Part shown: one piece after another, positions 55,459 to 64,000 of the stretch
Numbering within the stretch: the first letter of the stretch is position 1
Layout: each line of letters opens with the position of its first letter
Assembly (NCBI GenBank): GCA_034359265.1
Contig: CP136890.1
Span: 29,864,501 to 29,928,500 of the forward strand
Direction of reading: 5' to 3'
DNA length: 64,000 bases
From: Canna indica
Lineage: Eukaryota > Streptophyta > Magnoliopsida > Zingiberales > Cannaceae
Notes under the pieces: model-generated
Told to the model about the DNA's origin: nothing
The model's database searches: none
Seen by the model: only the letters and a program-made list of their open reading frames with translations
Program-made: the position numbers and the translations under genes

Positions 55459-57148
55459 AATGAATACTTCTGCTACTTCAATTGCTACTAGTGTTAACTC
55501 CATACCTGTGCTAACTGACACAAACTTTAAAGCATGGAAAGAGAACGTTATGATTGTTCTCGGATGCATGGATCTGGACTTAGCATTTCGTATGGATCAG
55601 TCCACTGCTCTCTCAGCTCAAAGTTCCCATGAGGAAAAGAGGGCATATAATCAGTGGGATAAATCCAATCGCTTAAGTCTAATGATCATGAGGTGTGCAA
55701 TTCCCGAATGCTTTAGGGGCGTCATGTCTGACGAGCCTATGCTAGATCGTTCCTTGTTGCCCTTGAAAAGCGTTTTGAAAGAAATGAAAAGTCTGAGACC
55801 AGCATGCTTTTAGCAAGCTTGATCTCAATGAAGTATAAGGGCAAGGGGAACATCATGGAGTACATTATGAAAATGTCAAATATAGCTTCAAAATTAAAGG
55901 CACTAAAGTTAGACCTATCTGAGGATCTACCGATGCATATAGTTCTCATCTCTCTCCCTGTACAGTATAACCAGTTTAAAATTAGTTATAACTGTCAAAA
56001 GGAGAAATGGTCGCTCAATGAGCTCATTTCTCACTGTGTGCAAGAGGAGGAGAGATTGAAGCTTGACAGAACTGAGAGTGCTCATCTGGCTATTGCTTCC
56101 AAAGGCAAAGGCAAGAAAAGACCTAAATCTAAGAAAGTTGCAAGTGCTCCACAGAAAAAGAAGCAGAAGGAACAAGATAAGGGTATTACTTGTTTGTTTT
56201 GCAAGAAGACTGATGGACATATGAAGAAAGATTGTGCCAAATATCACGCCTGGCGTGCTAAGAAAGGTACACTTCTCACTTTGGTTTGTTCTGAAGTTAA
56301 CTTAACTTCTGTACTACAAGACACTTGGTAGGTAGATTCTGGTGCTACTACTCATATTAGTATATCTATGCAGGGTTGCTTGAGTTGCCAAAAGCCAACT
56401 GATGCTGAAAGATTCATCTACGTAGGCGATGGCAAATCTGTTCAAGTTGAAGCTATAGGCAATTTTAGGTTATTGTTAAGAACTGGTTGTTATCTGGACT
56501 TGAAAGAGACCTTTGTAGTCTCATCTTTTCGACGGAATTTAATTTCTGTTTCTGTATTGGACAAATTCGGATATACTTGTTCTTTTGGAAATGGAAGTTT
56601 CAATTTATCTCTTGGTTCAAATATTATTGGTACTGGTTCTTTATCTTATGTTGATAACCTTTATATGCTTGATGTATTAGCTTCATTTAATGAAATCTTG
56701 CACACTAGTTCACGAGGTACAAAGAGAAAGTTAACTGATGAGAATTCCATCATCTTATGGCACAAGCGTTTAGGTCATATATCTAAACAAAGGATACAAA
56801 TGCTTGTGTCGGATGGAATTCTTACCCTCTCTGATGCTACGGACTTTAAGGTCTGCATTGAGTGCATTAAAGGAAAACAGACAAACATTAAGGGATCATG
56901 TATTAATAGGAGTTCAGACGTCTTAGAACTAATACATACTGATGTATGTGGACCCTTCCCTATGGCTTCTTGGAATGGTCAACATTATTTTATTACGTTC
57001 ATAGATGACTACTCTAGATATGGTTACATATACCTGATTAAAGAGAAGTCTCAAGCACTGGATGTGTTCAAATCCTATAAGGCCGAAGTTGAAAATCAAC
57101 TAGGCAAAAGGATTAAGGCTGTCAGATCTGACCGTGGTGGTGAATACT
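55459..57148 (+). pseudogene. Copia-C gag-pol: gag, protease, integrase N-part, broken
   Basis: From MNTSATSIATS (55459) the gag core runs to 55813 (NFKAWKENVMIVLG). After a frame change near 55750 it continues at 55804 (SLISMKYKGKGNIMEYI), with a zinc knuckle CLFCKKTDGHMKKDC at about 56190. The protease motif VDSGATTHI (about 56335) is preceded by one stop (TAG at 56331). The pre-integrase domain has LWHKRLGHISKQRIQML and CIECIKGKQ (the HHCC site), and the integrase core begins with HTDVCGPFP, FITFIDDYSRYGYIYLI and RSDRGGEYY. The LINE begins there. Gag packages RNA, protease matures the polyprotein, and integrase inserts the cDNA; reverse transcriptase and RNase H are missing. Confidence 0.9.
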
Positions 57149-58318
57149 ACTGCTGTTGTTTGGATTCATTTTCAATCCATGCCTGTGGAATTTTGGCACT
57201 CCGATTCGATCATTACGATCGCTCAAAACTTTGGTAAAGTTCTCCGAATTGATGAACGTTCTTTTTCTTTTGAACGCGGCCGATATATTCGTGTCTGCGT
57301 CGAAATTGATTTAGCCTTGCCTATCCGGCAAGGAATTTGGATTTCTGTTGATGACTCAGAATTTTTTCAACCCGTTGTTTACGAAAATATTCTGATTATT
57401 TGCTTTCAATGTGGTGTTGTTGGCCACCGTGATGTAGATTGTTCCCTTGTTGCGCAGTGCAAAAACTCCTCTTCTCATTCGGATAATAATTCTAATGCTT
57501 CGGCCTCTCATACCCCAACCGATTGTGTTGTTCCCCCCTCTTCTAGTAATGATCTGATCCATTCATCTGGTGTGGATGTTGACTCCTTGTCTGAACCGGC
57601 ATACAGCCCTTGGATCTAAGTCCAACGCCGGCAATCTCGCCGACAGAACCCTAGAAGCACGAGTTCTCCTTCCGTCTCGAAGGAAACTCTTGCTCGGGTT
57701 AATAAGGACCCCGAGATCTCAGCTGACCCGCCTAGCCGGAACAGTAGTAAAATCAACTCCCCCTCTGATCCCCCCGTCCATGTTCACACCCCTCCTAAAC
57801 CTAAACCTAATGTTATCCCTCCACCTCTACCTAAACCTTCAACCAACATTAGGTTTCACTCTCCTCATAGCCTCCCTACTAGTGTTCCCATCCCTTCTCC
57901 TAGTGTCCCCACCTCTACTAAGTCCTCCTCCATGCCTATGAACATTGACATGGCTCCCATGTCTACCTTATCAAACATGGACCAAGACTTAACCCTTCCT
58001 CCCTCCCCTCCTCCTGATAATAGTTTCACCTTTATTCCCCTTTCCCCTAAATCCCTTGATGAATTGGCTGGGCACCTTAAAGCTGCCTTTCAATCCTCAG
58101 TCAACTCCTCTTCTCTCCAACCCCCTCCTAAGCCTTCAAGAAGGAAGACTCCTAAGCCCCCTAGGTCCCCCTCCCTTGGCATTAGAATTGAAGGTTCCAG
58201 CAAGTTTAAGAGGCATAGATCTCTTCCTGATATTGACTTAAATCATTCTGAGGTTGAGGACCCTCTTCTTTCCATTGAGTCTCCAAACTCCTTCACCATT
58301 TTAGATGAATGTCCTTAA
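57149..58318 (+). pseudogene. LINE-C ORF1 (DUF4283, CCHC knuckle, Pro-rich tail), one stop
   Basis: The frame reads VWIHFQSMPVEFWHSDSIIT, then RYIRVCVEIDLALPI, and a zinc knuckle CFQCGVVGHRDVDC at about 57400-57441. After an in-frame TAA at 57617 it continues open in the same frame for 233 codons: QRRQSRR, then a Pro/Ser-rich stretch, then a basic patch (RRKTPKPPRSPS), to a TAA at 58316. Only this one stop and the 5' truncation damage it. The protein would bind LINE RNA. Its last 14 bases overlap the start of ORF2. Confidence 0.85.
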
Positions 58319-61300
58319 TTTGAATATTAGGGGTGCTTGGAGGCTCCCTGTTAGAGAATTCCTATCCTTTCAGATTAAATCATCTAATGTTAAGCTTGTT
58401 TCTCTTCAAGAAACCCATTTGAATGACTCTATTTCCAACAAGTTGGTTAGATGTTTTGGTAAAAGCTGGCAGACAACTATCCAACCAAGTAATGGTGCCT
58501 CTGGTGGAATTATAACTGCATGGAATGCTAATTTTGTTAATGCTCAGGTTATATCCATCTCTCCCCAAGTAATTCATGTTGTTATTCAATTTGATAATTG
58601 TGAACCTTTTCTTTTATCTAATTTCTATGCTAGTACTGATCCATACATTAGATCTAATTTATGGCATACTCTCTCTCAAATAAATTTTAATGCTTATCCT
58701 TGGTTGTTAACGGGTGATTTTAACAGTATTTTGCATGCTCATGATAAGTTTGGTGGTCAACCTTTTAAGTCTACCAAATTTGTTAAGGACTTTTCTTCTT
58801 TTGTTAATCACCTTGGTTCGATAGACTTAGGGTTTTCTGGTAATAAGTACACTTGGTCTAACAATTGCAAAGGGCTTGCTAAAATCCTAATTAGACTGGA
58901 TAGAGTCTTTGCCAATGCAACCTGATTATATTTCTTTGGCCACTGTAGTATTAAACACTTGAACAGAACCCTCTCTGACCACTGTCCCATTTTCTGTAAT
59001 ATTCCTACCAAGAAACAAGCTGTCAATAAATTTTTCAAGTTTCAAAATTTCTGGTTGGAATATGAAGAAGGTTATAATGTAGTTAAAAACACTTGGACTT
59101 CTACTTCCTTGTCTCCTAATTCTAGTTTTGACTCTAAGCTTCATAGAACTAGGGGAGCCCTCTCTCACTAGAATAAACACTCTCTTGGGCACCTAGAGAC
59201 TCTTCTTGAGTCTACTGCTATGGACATTCAAATGCTAGAATCCCTTGAAGACATCCCTAATCCCCCTATAGATATTGATCTCGCCTCAGAAGCCTCTACA
59301 ATAAACATATTGCTCTTCAGAGGCAAATTTACCTCAAATGGTGGTCAAAATTCAAAACTAATTAGATTCTAGATGGGGATCAAAACTCAGCTTTTTATCA
59401 TAGGATTGTTACTATTCGTAGACGCATTAATTTTATTGCTTCTTTCTCCAATTCTAATAATAAAATCCTGTCTAATGATAAAGCTATTCTTTTAGAATTT
59501 GTTACTCACTACAAAAACCTTTGGAGCTTGTACGATAACTCACATTTAAATGCTCCCAATTGGCCCTGTACCTCTCATCTTCCTTCTAATTATGCTGATA
59601 TGCTTGTGAAACCTGTTACTATGTCTGAACTTAAAGATACTATTAGTTTTTTTAAAAAATGGTAAAAGTCCTAGGTTTGATAGTTTTACAATTGAGTTCT
59701 ACAAGAATTATTGAAATATCATTTCTAATAGCCTATTTAATTCTATTCAACGGTTTTTTTAATACTGCCATCCTTCCTCCTTCTTGGAATAAAACATTGC
59801 TTACCTTTATTCCCAAATTTAAATCTCCCAAATCTATCAAGGACTATAGACCCATTGCCTTGTGTAATATTTCTTATCGCATTCTTTCTAAAATTATTTC
59901 TAACATAATGAAATTTTGTATGCCCAACTTAATCAGTTGGCAGCAATATGCCTTTGTTAAAGGCAAAAGCATTCATGACAACATCCTTATTGTCCAAGAA
60001 ATTATGCACTCTCTTTGTGATTCTAAAAGTAGCACCCCCTACATTATTGTGAAAATTAATGTTGAGAATGCATTTGATTCTCTTAACAGAGAAGTTATTT
60101 TAAAAGTCCTTCATCTCTATTGCTTTCTTGCGAAATTTATTCAATGGATTCTTGCTTGCATAAGTTCCCATTCATTTGCTTGTCTTATTAACTCCCAAGT
60201 ATCTGAATTCTTCCCCTCCTTTAGGGGGATTAGGCAAGGTGACCCTATATCACCTTTCCTTTACATTCTTATTTCCCAAATTCTTACTTCTCTTTTTAAT
60301 GAATCTATGTCTTCTAATAAACTAACTCCATTTAAATTAAAAAACTCTCTGTCTATTAGCCATTTAATGTTTGCTGATGGCATTGTTCTTGTTCTTAAGG
60401 CTAATTCTAAAAGCTTAGACTCTATTGTATCCATTTTCTCCCATTATGAAACCTTAACTGGTCAAAAAATAAATTGGTCCAAATCTGAAATTTTTTTCCC
60501 TAAACATACTAGTCCTAACATTATAAATAGGATTTCTCATAAGCTTGGCATGAAACTAGGTACATTCCCATTTAAGTACCTAGGGGTCATGATCTGCCCT
60601 AGAAGACCTCTCCTAAGACCAATGATTATATCCTTTCCCAAATTGACTCTAAACTCAGTAATTGGAAAGGTTCCATTTTATCTCAGGCAGGGAAACTTGT
60701 TCTGATTAAGTCTGTCATTAATTCTATCCCCACTCATTTTATTTCTGTCACTTGGCTAACCAAAGAGCTTTGTGACAAGATAGAAACCAAAATGAGAGAC
60801 TTTTTATAGAATAATAACCCTGCTAAAAGGAATATCCAACTAGTCAAGTGGGACACTGTTACCCTTCCTAAATCCCTTGGTGGTTTAGGTTTGCAAGATA
60901 TCAAAACCAAAAGTCTAGCCCTTCATGCTAAGAGAATCCACTCTTACCTCAATAAATCTGATTCCCTTTGGACAAAAATTGTTTACTCTAAATATCCTAC
61001 TCTCTCTTGTACTAATTTAACTCCTCCTAAGAAATCCTCTTGGGCTTGGAAACTATTTGTGCAAGCTTTCTCAAATATGCACCTTGGCTTCAAAAGCATT
61101 ATAGGTAATGGTAACTCTACCTCTTTACTTAATGATAATTGGGTTCTTGACTTGCCCCTTGCCATAAAATCTAGTTTTTTTAATATTAACCTTATTAATC
61201 ATATTACTCATGTTAATCACTTGATGTCTGAAAAAAACTGGTCTTCTTTTATTGGGTTAATTAACCTTCTGCAACTCTGAGCTTTAGAGTGCCATCACAG

Positions 61301-62294
61301 GTATTGAATTATCAACTCATCCCAATGATGATTGCGTAGTCTGGATGCCTAAAATTAATGGTATGGCGACCTCATCTTCTGCATACCTGACTTAAAAATC
61401 TTGAATCATAATACTTCTGGTTTAAGATCTAATTGGGGCCAGATTTGGAAATTATGCACCTCTCCCAAGGTAATGTTATTCCTTTGGAAAGTTTTTCATG
61501 GAAAACTTTTAACTCAACCTCGGCTTTATTCTTTGGGTATTTCTTCTGAACAGAATTTTGTTTTTTTGTAATTCTGAAGTGGAAACTTTGCCTCACTTAT
61601 ATTCATTATGTGTTTTTCCCTCTGAAATCTGGTCTTGTCTTGGTCAACGCCTCAATTTGGATCTTTCCAGTTGTTTAAATTGGCATTCTGGTAGCTGGCA
61701 CTTGTTGAGTCTGAATTCTATCTTGAATTTGGACTCCAAGGCCATTGTTGCTAATGCCATGTGGTTCATTTGGTTTTTTAGTAACAACATTATGCATGGT
61801 AATGGATGGCCTACTGTTAATAACGCTGTGATGCGCATTATGTCTTATTCTTTAAATCATATGAGGATTCATATTCCTGAGGGCTTTGTAGTTAATAATG
61901 TCAATACCTGTGTTTGGACTCCACCTCCCTTCAATTGGTTCAAATTGAATTGTGACGGAGCTTTCTTGGATAATAATGGTGCGGCTGGACTTATTCTTAG
62001 GAATCATTCAAGGGAGTGTATTGTTGCCTCAGCTATTTATTTTAATTCATCTTTTAGTTTCTACTCTGAAGCATATGCTATTTTTAATGCTATCTCTCTT
62101 GTTATTTCCAGGAACCTCAAGAATGTACTCATTGAATCCGACTGCAAGTAGATTGTTGACTTGATCAATAACAAGGCTTTTGTTCCTTGGCAGCACCGGA
62201 CCATGTTCAATAACATCTTCCATGAGCTAAATAATTTACCTACAGTCCATGTTACTTTTGTAAATAGATGTTGTAATAAAGCTGCCCATTGGTG
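58305..62294 (+). pseudogene. LINE-C ORF2: endonuclease, reverse transcriptase, RNase H, decayed
   Basis: ORF2 starts MNVLNLNIRGAW at 58305. The endonuclease keeps QETHLND, TGDFNSI, RLDRVFAN and, after one stop (58923), LSDHCPIF. The reverse transcriptase spans about 59640-60690 (DYRPIALCNISYRILSKIIS, QYAFVKGKSIHDNI, RQGDPISPFLYIL). Its motif A reads INVENAFDS, with Asn for the catalytic Asp, and motif C reads FADG in place of FADD. The zf-RVT part lies near 61440-61660, and RNase H (KLNCDGAF, SEAYAIFNAISL, IESDC) at about 61930-62150. Frame changes or stops occur near 59170, 59350, 59655, 60705, 61280, 61557 and 62151. It is inactive. Confidence 0.88.
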
Positions 62295-62585
62295 TCACGC
62301 CCCAAATTTAGTCACGTGATCGGTCAGAGTGCAGTCTAGCACGCCGAAGCCTAAACCATTACACAAATATTTAAATAGGTACAACTTGAAAACAAAGTGT
62401 TTATAACATGACTAGGGAATAACCAATAACAACTCAGTTATAAAGACACAATCCACATACCAGGTATCTCAAAAGAAAAAGGTTCAACTAAGAGTTTAAA
62501 TAACTCTAAAGACTATGATATCTTAGTTCCCAAACAGGACTCGACTGCACTAGACTCGACTACACCAACCAGCTCACGGGATCAC
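62295..62585. mobile_element. Ty3-gypsy LTR-like fragment
   Basis: It begins abruptly with TGTCACGCCCCAAATTTAGT, a typical start of plant gypsy LTRs, right where LINE-C stops. It carries phrases seen in such LTRs (CCAGGTATCTCAAAAG, CCAGCTCACGGGATCA). No second LTR or target duplication is seen. Confidence 0.55.
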
Positions 62586-62589
62586 GATT

Positions 62590-62844
62590 ATTTATTTGTT
62601 GTATTTTTGGTTTTGTATGGGCCCGATAGTTGATACATAGACGGAGGCTTGCGTCATGCTGATTCTTGAACAGCACCGATGGCCCGAACAGTGTTTGATA
62701 TAGCCGGCATCGATCAGCTCCTTGAGTTGCTTCCTTAGTTCTCTGATAGAGAGACATTTTCAGGTGAAAAGCCTTTGGTGCCAGCTCCATCTTATGGTCC
62801 ACCGTCCTTCTCGGTGTAAGGATCAATTGCCTTGAGTCAGACAT
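62590..62844 (-). pseudogene. Ty3-gypsy reverse transcriptase fragment
   Basis: The minus-strand translation contains RRTVDHKMELAPKAFHLKMS, VLFKNQHDASLRLCINYRA and IQQINNRDP. These are degraded forms of the block at the start of gypsy reverse transcriptase (VLFVKKKDGSLRLCIDYR). It has no usable frame beyond 94 codons. Such fragments are also common in plant mitochondrial genomes, so it may belong to the organelle-type DNA to its right. Confidence 0.65.
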
Positions 62845-62849
62845 GAAAT

Positions 62850-64000
62850 CTGAAAATCCAAATCAAAATCTCTTAGGACCCGATCCTACGGAACAGCCTG
62901 AGACTCTCGTATGAGAGCATCGTCATCAGCGCAGCCTTTCTTTATGCCTTGTTTTTCCGGCTACTAATAGAATACTAAAGTGGGTGCCGACCACCAATTC
63001 CATAAGTCAAGAAAGAAGAAGAATTGACCAAGCCTAGTCTAAAAGCAGGATGAAGTAGAAAAGGGCAAACTTCTTTACCTGGAAGGGAATGCTACATGTA
63101 TTATGCTGACTAGAAATAGAATAAGTTGTTTTCAAGGCAACTAGATATTGCGTAAGAGAAGAAAGAAGAACCTCTGATCGGACTAGACACATAAAAAGAG
63201 CCTTGGCGTCGAGAGAGATTCCGTTCAAGTGTTTGAGATCGGTCCAATCTTGCATGTAGAAACTTTGAAAAGTGGAAGTGAAAAAAAATCAAAGACCATA
63301 TGAATGAAAGAGCTCCAGCTCAAGATCACTTTCTTCTTTTTCCTGAAATAAGTAGATCCTTGAACTTTCATGACAACTGACTGAAAACCCATCTTTCTGG
63401 CGGATCTCCCGACATGTTCCGCAGTTGCTTCAGCAGCATATCGAGAAAGACAAGACCGCCCTTTTCTTTCCTCCAAACAACCTGCAGAGGCCCCAGTCTT
63501 CTTATTCCCCCTAGCATCTGTCATGGTCACAAAGGTCTTATTTTTTATCAGTAAGACATGGACAAACATTGCTCATCTTCCTCCGAGATGCTCTGTACGA
63601 AGTTTATGGATTTGAAACTGCCCGCACCCGCAAGCCCAAGCCTATCAGTCTCAGCCCTTGTTTTTTCCTGGGGCATCCTATGTTCAAAGTGTTGAGAAAG
63701 CATTTGCTCTTCGTAGCGCTCTCACCATCAGTCGCTTCTGACATTCATTCCATTTTGCTTTTCCTCGTTACTTGACTGAACTACGCAGCGGGTGGAGCGC
63801 CCTGGCTTGAAAGCCTCTTCTTTCTTCCTCTCTTGGCGGTGAGATTCGAACCCCCTTCCACGACCCCTTACGCGATGATGACAACTGGGGGCTACCCATA
63901 CAAGAACTTGGCTAAGCTATGAATCACACTTTCATCATAGTAGACAGACCGCCTTCATAAGGGCTGCTGCTACTATTCCGATCCAATGCCACTCTGATCT
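62850..64000. other. Mitochondrial-type DNA (probable NUMT), continuing past the window
   Basis: Base composition is near 45 percent GC with the mixed, low-repeat texture of plant mitochondrial intergenic DNA, clearly unlike the flanking transposons. It carries an rps11 fragment. The left border is uncertain and could be as far left as about 62590. Transfer from mitochondrion to nucleus is inferred from the nuclear context on the left; an assembly join is the alternative. Confidence 0.6.
63290..63569 (-). pseudogene. rps11: Mitochondrial ribosomal protein S11 fragment
   Basis: The minus strand from 63569 reads FVHVLLIKNKTFVTMTDARG, NKKTGASAGCLEERKGRSC, SRYAAEATAEHVGRSARKMG and VVMKVQGSTYFRKKKKVI. 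These are the conserved core blocks of plant mitochondrial S11, a small-subunit ribosomal protein. The homology stops after about 95 residues (at about LSWSS), so the C-terminal rRNA-binding part is missing and replaced by unrelated sequence. The N-terminal extension is also absent upstream of 63569. It is therefore a fragment. The frame itself is open for 114 codons by chance extension. Confidence 0.8.

Larger units (their letters stand above)
53113..57148 (+). mobile_element. Copia-C: Ty1-copia retrotransposon, 5' part only
   Basis: LTR (53113-53565), primer-binding site, a 1.9-kb leader, and gag-protease-integrase follow in order on the plus strand. The integrase is cut at about 57149 by LINE-C. 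No reverse transcriptase, RNase H or 3' LTR appears after the LINE. The leader contains a GC-rich block and an ACCGGTTCA-rich stretch, both unusual. Confidence 0.88.
57149..62294 (+). mobile_element. LINE-C: plant L1-type LINE inserted in copia-C
   Basis: The LINE text begins inside the DUF4283 domain of ORF1 at about 57149, so the element is 5'-truncated. It runs through ORF1, ORF2 endonuclease, reverse transcriptase, zf-RVT and RNase H. At 62295 it is cut off by a Ty3-gypsy LTR-like sequence, with no poly-A tail seen. It is from a different subfamily than LINE-A. Confidence 0.87.

Noticed and set aside
63830..63900. tRNA gene in the mitochondrial-type DNA
   Set aside because: The complement has a T-arm-like GGGGGTTCGAATCTCACC, but I could not build a D-arm, anticodon arm and acceptor stem around it.
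1..64000. Endogenous pararetrovirus or other viral insert
   Set aside because: Every reverse-transcriptase or protease domain found fits copia, gypsy or LINE families. No movement protein, coat protein or replicase motifs were seen.

Overview
The window is nuclear plant DNA, most likely from a non-grass monocot. The two host genes have very GC-rich coding sequence in AT-rich surroundings, the transposon families are all typical of flowering plants, and a piece of mitochondrial DNA carrying rps11 lies at the right edge. The species cannot be named from the sequence. About nine tenths of the window is transposable-element DNA, much of it nested, and I see no sign of a prokaryotic or viral system.

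Layout from the left. 1-4150 is the right part of a CACTA (En/Spm-type) transposon, CACTA-1, whose tnp2-like transposase reads on the minus strand. It sits in the left arm of an AT-rich foldback repeat (FB-1), which a hAT transposon (4646-8647) splits again. A Ty1-copia fragment follows (about 9205-10190). Then comes host gene one, a four-exon alpha/beta hydrolase on the minus strand (15434 to 11610), with a short LINE in its second intron. 15903-18648 is a long-TIR, Mutator-like non-autonomous element. 18671-21004 is a solo LTR with a small CACTA element inside it.

21330-26359 holds LINE sequence: one long decayed copy plus a fragment of a sister copy. It abuts the interior of a gag-only LTR retrotransposon that ends in a 1555-bp LTR at 30585-32139. 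Outside that LTR is the 3' part of a LINE, itself split by a gene-capturing Mutator-like element (Pack-MULE, 32589-34521) that carries a fragment of an oil-body-associated-protein gene. 35865-49645 is a CACTA element with a second, related CACTA element (38391-45027) inserted in its transposase gene. Both insertions still have their 3-bp target duplications.

A second foldback (FB-2, 50011-51026) precedes host gene two, a single-exon germin-like protein gene on the minus strand (52016 to 51342). From 53113 a Ty1-copia element runs rightward on the plus strand until a LINE interrupts its integrase at about 57149. The LINE runs to about 62294. The last 1.7 kb is a patchwork of Ty3-gypsy pieces and mitochondrial-type DNA with an rps11 fragment on the minus strand.

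Only the hydrolase and the germin-like gene look functional. Every transposon protein gene is broken by stops, frameshifts, deletions or missing catalytic residues, except the first ORF of LINE-A, which is open. The points of most interest are the readable nesting order, a long hairpin shared by all three large CACTA elements just upstream of the transposase, a cluster of palindromic motifs next to a TATA box in one LTR, and the captured gene pieces in the Pack-MULE.
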